Virus record (IMG/VR): IMGVR_UViG_3300031525_000009
Span: 1 to 64,000 of that record
DNA length: 64,000 nucleotides
Direction: 5' to 3' (one strand)
Origin: a virus
Part shown: piece by piece, positions 54,454 through 63,122 of the stretch
How the letters are laid out: each line of letters starts with the position of its first letter
Numbering within the stretch: position 1 is the first letter of the stretch
The notes under the pieces: generated by a model
What the model was told of the DNA's origin: nothing
The model's database searches: none
The model's input: only the letters and a program-made list of their open reading frames with translations
Translations under genes and position numbers: made by a program

Positions 54454-56015
54454 TGGGTATACCGCCCATCGGTTTCTTCCAAATGCGCCAGCGTATGCCC
54501 TAGGGTGTAGTCCCCGCCCGGAACGTTGCTCTCGAACTGAAACGCTAGGAGCCGCGCATTCTGCTTGAGCGTTGTGAGTTCTTGGTCTGGAGTGGCAATA
54601 ACCGCAGGAATGTTGACAGGGGTCGAGGCGACTTGCGGCTCCCGCGCATTAGCCCGCGAGAATACCGTCACGGACAGGTTCGTAGCGTTGGCTCCAATCG
54701 GCGTGAAATCCGCCTCCACGAGCGCGACGCGGTATGCCTTGTCCTTCGCGGGAGTTTGAGTGACTGGAGAGTACTCCGCAGTTTTGAAGTAAGAGCGCAC
54801 GGGGAGCGCGCTTCCCCCGATAACTTTGTCCGTACCCGTCTCGTGCTGCCACAAGGTAAACCCTGTCGCAGTCGTGGTCAGATCCGTAAAGTACGGCTTG
54901 TTGAACACGCGAGGTGCTGTACCCGCGGAGCGGCTCCCCCCACCCACCCCGCCCACTGGATCGGGAAGCGGTGTGTCGTACCATACGTTGAGGTAAGTGT
55001 TAAAAATCAGTGCCCAATTGCACTCCGTAGCGCCGAACAAAGGCGCGCACCACCAGATTTCCCCGAACGACTGCACCTTGACTGCAAAAACTTTTTCCCG
55101 AAAAGCGAAGTTCAGGTTTTTGAAGAACCACTCGACGTTATAGGTGTTGGGTAATTCACGTACCACACCATTAAACATTGAGAAATGGTCCACCTCGGGC
55201 CAATAGTACAGGCCGTCGAACTCCACAATAGCCTGTGCGGAAAGCACCGAAGTCTCCGCGGAGATCGTGTTGAAATTGAATGGGATGCCTTGCAGCAGGC
55301 TGGGGTTGTACGTCATCACCACCAAGTCGGCGAGTGTCCAAAAGATCGCCGCAGGGCCACCTGAGCCGTTGCGTAACGGGAGCCCCTTGACCACTTTCTG
55401 ATCTGAGATGAATGCAGAGTTAAACGTAATGCCCGGGGTGATGTTGTTGATAGGCGAAACATCGATACGACCGAAGTTGCTGTACCCAATCAGATAAGGT
55501 GCAATCGAGACAACCCCTCCGCTAACGTTGGGCATGCCAGTTACGACAAGCGGGGTTGTCATCGCAGCCGGGCCGTAGAATATCGGGGTTTCTATGGCGT
55601 TAGTAATGTCAGTCAGGTTCTGCCCAGGGTTACCGATAATCGTCGTCTGCCCAGATACCGTGTCGTAAAACTGGTCAAAGCTCCACAGGTTGTTTCCGTT
55701 CGGCGTAAACCCAGAAAGCGGCGTACGATCTGCTTGCGCTCCAGGGTTTCCGAACATGTCGGACTGCACTTGGGTGACGAAGCTCGGGGAGCCTAGGTGC
55801 GTGTAATTGGTGCCTTGCGAGAAGTACGAGTCTATCCCGCGCACGGCTTCCGGCAAGTTAGATGTAACGGCTTTGTAGCCAGCTATTTTGCGCGGCAAGC
55901 CGCGACGGTTGAAGCGACACCACAACCCGTCTTTGTACTCTGAGCCCTCAAATAGCGTCCCGTCGCGCTTAATACCGGGTTGCGACTGAATGCGAAAAGG
56001 TTGTGGAGTGGGCAT
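54450..56015 (-). CDS. Tail hub/stabilisation-like protein (521 aa)
   Basis: ATG 56015 (MPTPQPFRIQSQPGIKRDGT) lies just past the preceding stop; the longer frame overlaps that gene. The sequence is beta-rich with propeller-like blades (IDSYFSQGTNYTHLGS, LWSFDQFYDTVSGQTTIIGNPG, AIVEFDGLYYWPEVDHFSMFNG, EIWWCAPLFG). The N-terminal RDGT...Y.DGLWCRF and the blade layout recall P22 gp10-type stabilisation proteins. It lies between adaptor-like and ejection genes. Assignment tentative. Confidence 0.65.
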   Translation of the reverse strand: MPTPQPFRIQSQPGIKRDGTLFEGSEYKDGLWCRFNRRGLPRKIAGYKAVTSNLPEAVRGIDSYFSQGTNYTHLGSPSFVTQVQSDMFGNPGAQADRTPLSGFTPNGNNLWSFDQFYDTVSGQTTIIGNPGQNLTDITNAIETPIFYGPAAMTTPLVVTGMPNVSGGVVSIAPYLIGYSNFGRIDVSPINNITPGITFNSAFISDQKVVKGLPLRNGSGGPAAIFWTLADLVVMTYNPSLLQGIPFNFNTISAETSVLSAQAIVEFDGLYYWPEVDHFSMFNGVVRELPNTYNVEWFFKNLNFAFREKVFAVKVQSFGEIWWCAPLFGATECNWALIFNTYLNVWYDTPLPDPVGGVGGGSRSAGTAPRVFNKPYFTDLTTTATGFTLWQHETGTDKVIGGSALPVRSYFKTAEYSPVTQTPAKDKAYRVALVEADFTPIGANATNLSVTVFSRANAREPQVASTPVNIPAVIATPDQELTTLKQNARLLAFQFESNVPGGDYTLGHTLAHLEETDGRYTQ

Positions 56016-56016
56016 G

Positions 56017-57684
56017 TTAGTTGCCGAAAACCGGCACCCACCCAGAAGTAATCCCCAGAGCCACTTCAATCCACCCTATTACGCTGTTAGCGCCTCCCGG
56101 CTTATTGGACGACAAGGTGGGTACACCGCCCCCTGTTTGAAAATAATTACTACCGAATTGAATAGCGACCGAGGAGCTACCACCGTTCACCAAGCTGATC
56201 GGGACAGCCGCCGCGGTGGGGGTAAACGTTACATTGCCGTTCGCTGCAACATTCATGCGTACGTTACCGCTGACGGTTACTCCCACATTGCCGGCGCTGG
56301 GGAGATAGAGTCCGCTGGTCGCGTCCGCCAAAAATGTCACGGAAGGCGCCGCGGCGGTACCACTAATCAACTCTACCCCGTTGGCTCCTATCTGGATAAT
56401 TTCGACCCCCGCGCTGGAACCTCCGATGAGACCCGCCCCCACGCGGTACCACCCAGTCGTCGTGTCGGGTAGGAACGCATAGCTCGGGTTGGCCGCGGAC
56501 CCCGCGATGGTCTCGATCCCCAAGCTCGAAAATTGAGCGACTTCAACCCCGGTACTGCTAACCCCAACGATTCCTGCGCTAACCCCGTAGAGCCCCGTTT
56601 GCGGGTCACCCGAGGCGCCAAAGTTGATGGATGGCGCGCCTACCGCTCCCCCCGCAAAGGGTTGCTGCGTGACCGCAGACAGCACGTTGGTCCCGTCGCA
56701 GAACAGGATAGAGCGCGTCCCATCCGGTACAGTGACCCCTGTGCCACCCGCATTGATCGTCAACGTAAACGCGCCAGTCGTCTCATTGTCTACCCAATAC
56801 TGCTGTACCGTCGTAGGCACTTGGACCACGAAATTGGCCGTTAGCGCCCCCGTGAAACGGTACGCGACGCGGTTGAGCTGCACCCCAGACAATACCAAGG
56901 GGCTGCTAAGCCCCGTCAGGCTGATGATGAGAAAGTTGAAAATAGAGTTGATCTGTTGCCCAAACCCCAACGTGTAAAAATTGGCGCCGTCGTAGATGAC
57001 GAATGCGGAGTTATCCAACGAAAAGTTGAGGGAAGCTTGACCGTCTATGAGTCCTGAAGACGGAGTAACTGCGACGATCCCCGTCCCCAAATTCTTAACT
57101 GCACAAAACCAGCCCGCGGTGATATTCGCGTTGAGGGGAAGGGTAATCGTTCCAGCCCCGCCCTCCCACTCGATGATCCTAGCGCGGTCTACTACCGTCG
57201 ATTGGTAATTGACATTTTGTACGTTGGTGACGTAGTTCTGCTGGAGCGCATTCACCAGTGCCGAGAGTCCCGCACCTGCCAGCGTTGCCGCATTCGCGTT
57301 AGACACCCCCGCACCGTATTGGAATACCCGCCAAGTCCCCTGCAGTGTCGAATTGTCTGCGAGGTAAAGCTGCCACGCCTGCCCAGAAGCGGGCGCCATT
57401 AGCACGTTGCCCTGTGCATCCAACAGGGTGAAAGTATTCGCACCGACGTTGTTAAAGAGAGCGCAATACCCGTTGCTGACCTGTCGCGCATCCGAGAGCT
57501 GAATAGTACTGCCAGGTATAGTTGCGCTGACTTCAATAATCTCAGCGGCCGCAGGCGAGATTATATTCGACTCTAAAGGCCACCCCAAAATAACGTTGGT
57601 AGTAAGCGATAAAGACAGAAACGTAGGGATAGCAGGAGCAACTACGTTACCCCCAAATACCGTACTATAGATGCTCCCCGCCAT
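56017..57684 (-). CDS. Fibre-like virion protein (555 aa)
   Basis: Highly beta, low charge, with repeated blocks such as VGAPSINFGASGDPQTGLYGVSAG, NPSYAFLPDTTTGWYRVGAG and APSVTFLADATSGLYLPSAG. These are the usual GL(Y/W) repeats of tail fibre or collar proteins. The N-terminal part has MAGSIYSTVFGG and ASATIPGSTIQLSDARQVSNG. Probably a tail or head fibre; no receptor-binding domain can be named. Confidence 0.75.
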   Translation of the reverse strand: MAGSIYSTVFGGNVVAPAIPTFLSLSLTTNVILGWPLESNIISPAAAEIIEVSATIPGSTIQLSDARQVSNGYCALFNNVGANTFTLLDAQGNVLMAPASGQAWQLYLADNSTLQGTWRVFQYGAGVSNANAATLAGAGLSALVNALQQNYVTNVQNVNYQSTVVDRARIIEWEGGAGTITLPLNANITAGWFCAVKNLGTGIVAVTPSSGLIDGQASLNFSLDNSAFVIYDGANFYTLGFGQQINSIFNFLIISLTGLSSPLVLSGVQLNRVAYRFTGALTANFVVQVPTTVQQYWVDNETTGAFTLTINAGGTGVTVPDGTRSILFCDGTNVLSAVTQQPFAGGAVGAPSINFGASGDPQTGLYGVSAGIVGVSSTGVEVAQFSSLGIETIAGSAANPSYAFLPDTTTGWYRVGAGLIGGSSAGVEIIQIGANGVELISGTAAAPSVTFLADATSGLYLPSAGNVGVTVSGNVRMNVAANGNVTFTPTAAAVPISLVNGGSSSVAIQFGSNYFQTGGGVPTLSSNKPGGANSVIGWIEVALGITSGWVPVFGN

Positions 57685-57687
57685 GGC

Positions 57688-58350
57688 TCAATCCTCGTTG
57701 CGCACAGCGGCGCGGTCTACCGAGCGCATCAAGTCTTCCTTCTCCAGCATCGTCACGGCTTCTTCATAAAGCGGCTGCCACGTAGCGACACGCTCGTCAT
57801 TCTTCAGGAATGGCGTGCACTCCAGCAGGCAGCGGTACAGCAATGTTTCCGGTGCGTAATTTGTCCAAAAGTTGGTCTGGTTGGACGAGTCCAGGAGCTG
57901 CGGCAAACCGTAGTAGAGGATCTGCCAAGGGTACGCAATCGGCGGCGTTGGCACGATGAGCCAGTGAGCATAATCATAGTCTGCGTAGTATTGCGGCTGC
58001 GCTGTCTGCGTCAGATCCGGCCAGTAACTCAGACAGTATTCGTAATTGCGCGCAAAAATAGGCGTCGCGGAGTTCTGCGCTGGGTCAGCACTCGTCGCGA
58101 CGCCAAAGCTCATTGAGATAGTCCGACGCCACCCGTTAGGCTTGGTATATACCGCGCTGTTAGCGGCTAGATTGCCGACAATCGGGATGTTCATCCCGAG
58201 GATCTTCAACCGCCGCGCAATCGCCCGCTCCGCGTTGTTGATGAGCAGCGGGAACTGGTTGAACACGACCGGGTCCGTCGTACCCGTGCCGCGCTCCAGG
58301 TAACTCTGCAGGGTAGCGATCAGTGCCGTGAAGGTAGTTGCTACGGGCAC
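57688..58350 (-). CDS. Head-tail adaptor, SU10 adaptor-like
   Basis: The 220-aa protein starts with GTG. TFTALIATLQSYLERGTGTTDPVVFNQFPLLINNAERAIARRLKILG (about 6-52), TKPNGWRRTISMSFG, IFARNYEYCLSYWPD and a helical C-terminus (LYRCLLECTPFLKNDERVATWQPLYEEAVTMLEKED) match the adaptor ring family found in podovirus-like phages such as SU10. It joins portal to tail. Confidence 0.75.
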   Translation of the reverse strand: MPVATTFTALIATLQSYLERGTGTTDPVVFNQFPLLINNAERAIARRLKILGMNIPIVGNLAANSAVYTKPNGWRRTISMSFGVATSADPAQNSATPIFARNYEYCLSYWPDLTQTAQPQYYADYDYAHWLIVPTPPIAYPWQILYYGLPQLLDSSNQTNFWTNYAPETLLYRCLLECTPFLKNDERVATWQPLYEEAVTMLEKEDLMRSVDRAAVRNED

Positions 58351-58356
58351 TGGGGG

Positions 58357-58551
58357 CTATTTTCCTGCGTCGCTGTCTAGCGGGTTGGGTAGTGGAGGTG
58401 CAGGCTGCACACGGGCCTGCAAGACCGCTTCCTGCTTGGCCTTCTGCACCTCTCCGATGGTCTGCGCCAGCAACATGAACTCCCCCCATCGCGGGTCATT
58501 CCTGGATAAGAGCAGCGCTTCAATCGTCGTCAATGTTTGCAGAGAAAGCAT
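58357..58551 (-). CDS. Small helical protein (64 aa)
   Basis: Helices MLSLQTLTTIEALLLSRND and FMLLAQTIGEVQKAKQEAVLQ, then a Pro-rich tail (PAPPLPNPL). Six bp before the adaptor gene. No family is recognised; may be an assembly helper. Confidence 0.6.
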   Translation of the reverse strand: MLSLQTLTTIEALLLSRNDPRWGEFMLLAQTIGEVQKAKQEAVLQARVQPAPPLPNPLDSDAGK

Positions 58552-58560
58552 GTTCGTCCT

Positions 58561-58746
58561 TCAGTGTAGCGAGCCTAAGTGACCGCCCTGTACGTACTGC
58601 AGCAGCCAGACCAGCAGAATCACGCCGATGATCACGTAGATCACTACTTTGACGATCTGCGGGATACCGGGCACCTGTCCGATACCCCACAAGATCAGCC
58701 CGATGATGCAGATAACAATGAAAACCGTCAGAAGGGTACTAATCAT
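58561..58746 (-). CDS. Thivi_2564-type small membrane protein
   Basis: The 61-aa protein has two hydrophobic segments (LLTVFIVICIIGLILWGI and VVIYVIIGVILLVWLL) joined by GQVPGIPQIV. This is the layout of the Thivi_2564 family, found in phages and bacteria. It lies beside the lysis genes, so it could be a holin or antiholin. Confidence 0.65.
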   Translation of the reverse strand: MISTLLTVFIVICIIGLILWGIGQVPGIPQIVKVVIYVIIGVILLVWLLQYVQGGHLGSLH

Positions 58747-58752
58747 GACAAC

Positions 58753-59271
58753 CTACTTTGCCGCAGCAATTTTGTTGATCGTGTCGGACTTCGCAGCGCT
58801 GCCCGCGCTGCTACCGAAGTAGAAACTGATGATCCCCGCCCACGCGGTGCTCAAGGAGCCCATCAGCACTAGAAGAATGTCACCCCCCGCGGTGGGTTTC
58901 CCGTATGCCACGAGATACCCCAGCACCCCGAAGAACCCGCAGGTGATGAAGTACGCCAGGTACCGCGGGGTCGAGTCGTGCGTGGCGATTTCCAGCGCCC
59001 GCGCGTTCGCCGTGTCGTCGAACGACAATTTCTCCTCACTGATCTGCAGATCCTTCATTTTCTCCTGCAGCTCCGCGTCCGCTGCTTTGAGCTTGACCAG
59101 GATGTCCGGGTCAGTGGACGTGATCGCCGCCTCCTGAGCCGCAGGGTCCGTCGTACCGAGAGCCTTGGCGAGTAGACCCCCCGCCAGTCCGCCGAATGGG
59201 CCACCCAGCGCGGTACCCAGAAGAGGAGCAACCGTCGCCAGGATCTGTTTTGCCGCAGTGCCAAAGCTCAT
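58753..59271 (-). CDS. Holin, 3TM family-like
   Basis: The 172-aa protein has a Gly/Ala-rich hydrophobic N-terminus, a charged central coiled coil ([21 protein letters not shown]), then [42 protein letters not shown] and [21 protein letters not shown]. This D..NAR.LE...D...RY.A arrangement plus C-terminal membrane helices is typical of the 3TM holin family. It would make the lesion that releases the lysozyme. Overlaps the lysozyme gene (4 nt). Confidence 0.8.
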   Translation of the reverse strand: MSFGTAAKQILATVAPLLGTALGGPFGGLAGGLLAKALGTTDPAAQEAAITSTDPDILVKLKAADAELQEKMKDLQISEEKLSFDDTANARALEIATHDSTPRYLAYFITCGFFGVLGYLVAYGKPTAGGDILLVLMGSLSTAWAGIISFYFGSSAGSAAKSDTINKIAAAK

Positions 59272-59675
59272 ACAACCCCCGTCAAGAGTAGTTTTGCTAA
59301 TGTTGCGTAACGCCCTGCAAGCTCAGGGTTCTGGACATGGCACTGCGCCGCAGCCGCCGTCCAATCTTGCGCCTCAAGCGCATCGATCATCGAATGAAAC
59401 CCGAGGAGACCGCCCAGCCCCGAATTGACCGAGATGTCCAAGCACACCCCCTGACGCACCTCATTGAGCTGCGCGTACCAAGGCAGCTTGCTCAGCTCTT
59501 CATGCCGCTCTTGCATTTGTTCGCGCAGGAGTGCCCCAGCCGCGCGCTTGCTGATTCCCGCCTCGATGTTGAAACCGAACCCAATCGTTTCGATCCCGCG
59601 ACTATCGGTGTACTTGAGCGCACGAAACCCTTCTTCCTGACACACGCGGGGGAAAGCTTGATCGACTGCACTCAT
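59268..59675 (-). CDS. Endolysin, GH24 lysozyme
   Basis: The 135-aa protein has the T4-lysozyme triad with correct spacing: E15, D24 and T30 ([24 protein letters not shown]). [23 protein letters not shown] and [20 protein letters not shown] follow. It cleaves the MurNAc-GlcNAc bond. No signal peptide is seen, so release depends on the holin. Located between holin and membrane-anchored lysis partners. Confidence 0.92.
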   Translation of the reverse strand: MSAVDQAFPRVCQEEGFRALKYTDSRGIETIGFGFNIEAGISKRAAGALLREQMQERHEELSKLPWYAQLNEVRQGVCLDISVNSGLGGLLGFHSMIDALEAQDWTAAAAQCHVQNPELAGRYATLAKLLLTGVV

Positions 59676-59944
59676 CTAGGGTTATCCCGTTGATCCAAAC
59701 GACCCTTAGCCTCAGACGACTCCGCGGTCAACTTCAGCAATCTGTCCATTTTGCCATTAGTGGACAGATGTAGCTCATCTAACTTGACGTCTTGTTTAGA
59801 CAAATGGGCTCCAATAGCTTCTCGACTCGCCCTAGCGTTCAGCGCGTCTGCGCGAGCCCTAGTAAGCGTTACCCACGTGGTGCCAAGCTGTGAAATAATC
59901 ACAGAGGCACCCGTGAGCACGGCTGTCCATTCAGCCGGAGTCAT
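59672..59944 (-). CDS. Membrane-anchored coiled-coil protein, spanin candidate
   Basis: The 90-aa protein has an N-terminal hydrophobic segment (WTAVLTGASVIISQLGTTWVTL) followed by a helical periplasmic-type region ending LHLSTNGKMDRLLKLTAESSEAKGRLDQ. Single N-terminal anchor plus coiled coil is the shape of XhlA or Rz-like proteins. Overlaps the lysozyme gene by 4 nt. Confidence 0.6.
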   Translation of the reverse strand: MTPAEWTAVLTGASVIISQLGTTWVTLTRARADALNARASREAIGAHLSKQDVKLDELHLSTNGKMDRLLKLTAESSEAKGRLDQRDNPR

Positions 59945-59947
59945 ACG

Positions 59948-60424
59948 TTACTTGAGGGTCTCAGCCGCCCAGAGGAACACGTCGTTCGCAGTCTGGATCT
60001 CCTGCTTGGTCCACGAGTTCGAATCCTTCTTCAAAATCGGGTCCAGTGCCTTGAGCTGTACCGGCGACAGCTTGGTATGCACCAAAGGGCTCACCAGAGT
60101 CTGCTTGAGTACCTCAGCCGTGTTTGCCGCATTGATGATGATGATCCCGCCACCACTTCCGCCTGACATATTGATATCTCCTTTAGATAACCTAACCGCA
60201 ATAGCCTCCTCCGGAGGCTTCAACCCTGCATGGATGAACTTTGCATCCAGCTCCAACAAATAGTACTCCAGCATGCGCGTTTCGCGCTCTGCCCAGTACG
60301 CCAGCATTCCTGCAACCCCCGCCGCTACTATAGCGATTGATGCGAGGGTCTTTTCCGAAAAAATAACCGTCTGCCTATTGGCTTGAATGTGTGTTTGTCC
60401 CGGCGCCTCTTGCTCCAGCTTCAC
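59948..60424 (-). CDS. Membrane protein with in-frame internal start (158 aa)
   Basis: GTG 60424 overlaps the preceding stop. One membrane segment at about 27-45 (LASIAIVAAGVAGMLAYWAE). Residues 86-158 could also be made alone: an in-frame ATG at 60169 has a perfect AAAGGAG 8 nt upstream and gives 73 aa (MSGGSGGGIIIINAANTAEVL...). Two products from one frame would be comparable to holin dual starts. Lies in the lysis cassette. No family is recognised. Confidence 0.65.
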   Translation of the reverse strand: MKLEQEAPGQTHIQANRQTVIFSEKTLASIAIVAAGVAGMLAYWAERETRMLEYYLLELDAKFIHAGLKPPEEAIAVRLSKGDINMSGGSGGGIIIINAANTAEVLKQTLVSPLVHTKLSPVQLKALDPILKKDSNSWTKQEIQTANDVFLWAAETLK

Positions 60425-60687
60425 GACTCGAACCGCCAGTTCTGCCGCTTTTTGCGGGGCAGCTCAAGCTTGCGCATGACATCGTCCAGCTCGTAGTCGT
60501 GAACTCTCAAGTCTTCCCCGTGCACCGCCAGCAGCCCGTGGGCTTTCTCTATTTGAGTACGCGCATCCTCCATGTGAAACTCTAGCTTCACCAGCCCGAT
60601 CTTCATCCCCATATACGCGCCTAGCAGCCCCCCGGAGAGCCCAACAACCAGACTGATAAGAGAGATGACCCACTGGTACGTCCCCAT
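60421..60687 (-). CDS. Membrane-anchored coiled-coil protein (88 aa), spanin candidate
   Basis: N-terminal membrane helix (WVISLISLVVGLSGGLLGAYMG) followed by a helical region (EDARTQIEKAHGLLAVHGEDLRV) and a basic tail. Like the protein at 59672 it has a single-anchor topology typical of i-spanins. Start ATG 60687. Confidence 0.6.
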   Translation of the reverse strand: MGTYQWVISLISLVVGLSGGLLGAYMGMKIGLVKLEFHMEDARTQIEKAHGLLAVHGEDLRVHDYELDDVMRKLELPRKKRQNWRFES

Positions 60688-60693
60688 GCTTTG

Positions 60694-62730
60694 CTACTTA
60701 GGTAACCGCCGCTTTAACTCGTCAATCTCTTTCTGTTGCTCCTGGATTGCTTTGACTAATACCGCGGTGAGTTGCATGTAACGTACCCCGCGCGGGGACC
60801 CGTTATCGTCTACCGCGATCAGTCTAGCATCCACTTTCTGCACTTCCTCAGCGATTAGACCAACTTGAGGACCCAAGTGCTGCGGGTTGAATTCGGGCTT
60901 CAAATTGTAAGAAACCGGCCGTAACGACATGACCGTGGGCAATCCACTTATAAGAGGCTTGATGTGCTGCTTTATGCGGCGCGTAGAAGCCAGACAAGCT
61001 ACCGTGGTATCCACAGTTAGGTTGCCACCGGCAGTCCAGCACACCGTGCCTGTAGTCGCAGCGCTTGAGCTTGCGAGGGACGGCAGCGATACCGCACCTG
61101 CGCTAGTAATGGAGAGTCGCGAGGCGCCTCCTGTCGAGTCAAAAATATCCAACGTGCCAGTAGCCAACCCGCCGTCGCGTATTTGGTAAGCTCGCGCGCC
61201 GGCATTCCCATCTGTGAGCTGTATTCTTGCCGCGTCGGATGAAGCCCCAGTGACCCCGAGGTTAAGACTGCCTGAGACACTATTAATTTGAAGAGCAGTA
61301 ACCGCGGCGGTGGGAGTATCAATCGTTGCGCCGCCAGTAGGCCCGATGCGTACCCGCTCCACCCCGTTCGTACCGATAGAAATAGCGGCGCTAAAATTTG
61401 TCCCGAGAATACCCGCAGGAGCCACGCCCCCCGTAAAGGTAGTCACCCCCACGTTGGTGTTGTCGAATCCGATGAGTAAGTCATTACCCGAAGTGACGCC
61501 CTCGAACTTCAATTGTGTCTTAGCCGACGTACCCGTATTCGTATTCACGAGTCCGTTGAGAAAATTAGCGTTAGCCGTAGAGGTACCTAAAAATCCCCCG
61601 TTTAGGGCTACTGAGTTACTAAATACCCAGGTACCCGTCATAGTTGGCGAAATACTCTGCGAGAGCGGCGGTGCGCTATCCGAGGTCATGAACGTGGTTG
61701 CAGTGCCGTTGACCGCGGTCAACCCGACAGTCGCCGTGGGGTTAGCGCTAGCCACCGTGTTACAGCCAAAGACATGCGAACTAGTAGAGTACGAAAGCCC
61801 TTGGTTCACCGCGCTGCAATTGTTGATATTGACTGCTGCGGGGTCGGTAGTAGCTCCCCGCCCCTGCAGCACGGTATCCAGCGCCATCGCCGCGACATTA
61901 CCGACGTTTGCCGCCGCTTCCCCGAGCAGCACGGTATGCGCGGGTAGGGTAGCTAATCCCGTCCCCCCTTGGGCTACTGGAAGCTGGCTGGTGCTGAGAA
62001 CTCCACCATTCGTAGTAGCCCCTAGGTTGATCGGGGGGACATCCGTCAGCGCCAAAAGACTCCAAGCCGGAGCTGCCGAAACACTTCCGTTCCCCGTTTG
62101 TGTCAAAAAGTTCTTTGTCGCGGTTGTATTGCCCGACAGTGCAGTCATGGTATTAGCTGCGCTGGCGTACCAGATGTCTCCTAAAGTATCGAGATTCGGC
62201 AACGTAACAACCGACCACCCCGGCGCAGTAGCCACCCCCTTTGAACGTAGGTAACTACCCGTCGCAACATCGGACAGTTGGGTCAGTGATGTGGAAGACG
62301 CTGCGGTCAGCAAATCACCAATTGTATAGCTGGCTAACCCGGTACCCCCGTTCGGGGCAGTCAGCGGGGTCCCCAAGATCACTGAGGCAAATGTTACATT
62401 CGAGGCGGTTCCAATCGCCTGCGGAGTCGAAAGCGTCAAGCCCCCCAGTGCACCCCCATCTGTCAGGATGATTTCGTTAGCCGTACCGACCAGCGTACGC
62501 GAATTAGGAATCAGCGCGTTAGGCGCTTCCAACAAATAAGCCGCACTGAGTGGCGCAGAAGTCGCGAAAATATTAGTGATCGCGGTTTGCTTGGTCGCGC
62601 CCGCCTGCGTCATCGGCACAATTTCCGCACCGCTCAGGGGCAGCGTCGCCGGAGGCAGCTTCGAGATCGGGAATTGCGCCAGGGCAGGCAGCACCCATAA
62701 AAGCCCGAGCAGAATAAGCAACTTTCTCAC
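60694..62730 (-). CDS. Tail fibre with S74 chaperone domain and N-terminal signal peptide-like segment
   Basis: The 678-aa protein has a beta-helical repeat body (LTAPNGGTGLAS, VAQGGTGLATL and similar), ending in an intramolecular chaperone of peptidase S74 at about 578-678. The Ser-Lys dyad is S582 (STRRIK) and K587, followed by LRPVSYNLKPEF, QVGLIAEEVQKV and the terminal helix. S74 domains trimerise fibres and then cut themselves off. Residues 1-18 (MRKLLILLGLLWVLPALA) look like a Sec signal peptide, which is odd for a virion protein. Confidence 0.85.
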   Translation of the reverse strand: MRKLLILLGLLWVLPALAQFPISKLPPATLPLSGAEIVPMTQAGATKQTAITNIFATSAPLSAAYLLEAPNALIPNSRTLVGTANEIILTDGGALGGLTLSTPQAIGTASNVTFASVILGTPLTAPNGGTGLASYTIGDLLTAASSTSLTQLSDVATGSYLRSKGVATAPGWSVVTLPNLDTLGDIWYASAANTMTALSGNTTATKNFLTQTGNGSVSAAPAWSLLALTDVPPINLGATTNGGVLSTSQLPVAQGGTGLATLPAHTVLLGEAAANVGNVAAMALDTVLQGRGATTDPAAVNINNCSAVNQGLSYSTSSHVFGCNTVASANPTATVGLTAVNGTATTFMTSDSAPPLSQSISPTMTGTWVFSNSVALNGGFLGTSTANANFLNGLVNTNTGTSAKTQLKFEGVTSGNDLLIGFDNTNVGVTTFTGGVAPAGILGTNFSAAISIGTNGVERVRIGPTGGATIDTPTAAVTALQINSVSGSLNLGVTGASSDAARIQLTDGNAGARAYQIRDGGLATGTLDIFDSTGGASRLSITSAGAVSLPSLASSSAATTGTVCWTAGGNLTVDTTVACLASTRRIKQHIKPLISGLPTVMSLRPVSYNLKPEFNPQHLGPQVGLIAEEVQKVDARLIAVDDNGSPRGVRYMQLTAVLVKAIQEQQKEIDELKRRLPK

Positions 62731-63122
62731 GGTAGATCCAGAGGGCCGGGGGCCACGTCAATATCAATGTATTGGCCGCTTTCGGTCAAAATGGGCTGGC
62801 CGCTTTCAGTCACCAATCGCCGCGCCAGGACATCGAAGACGGGCAACGGCGAGTCATTAATGCCGGGCACCGAGCCGTACGGCGCCCCGTCATGGATCGA
62901 AACGTCTGGTCGCACGAACGGCAGATTGATATCCTCCGTCTCACGTGCGGGCAAGCGCCACGGGTCCAACACGTCCAAATCGTCCTTGCACACCATGAGA
63001 CCTGGAGAATTCGGATCAGAGGACAGCTCAGCCAACGGTAACTTCGCACTGCACCGACCGCAGAGCGCTACACCAAAGGTAGGCTCGCCAGTCGTATCCA
63101 CAAAGTAAGCGGGAGATTTCAT
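62727..63122 (-). CDS. Conserved virion protein with zinc knuckle (131 aa)
   Basis: The 131-aa protein carries FGVALCGRCSAKLPLAEL, then LMVCKDDLDVLDPWRLPARETEDINLPFVRPD. The C21, C24, C45 set and the DPWRL..R.....RPD continuation are a known small virion-module pattern. A second half has twice-repeated TESGQ (LVTESGQPILTESGQYIDI). Overlaps neighbours by 4 nt. Function unknown. Confidence 0.75.
   Translation of the reverse strand: MKSPAYFVDTTGEPTFGVALCGRCSAKLPLAELSSDPNSPGLMVCKDDLDVLDPWRLPARETEDINLPFVRPDVSIHDGAPYGSVPGINDSPLPVFDVLARRLVTESGQPILTESGQYIDIDVAPGPLDLP

Noticed and set aside
58561-58746. Definite holin assignment
   Set aside because: Two membrane segments and place beside lysis genes fit, but the 3TM-type gene next to the lysozyme is the better holin
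61310-62254. + strand frame of 314 aa
   Set aside because: Antisense to the S74 fibre; low-complexity Val/Pro/Ala product without homologous pattern
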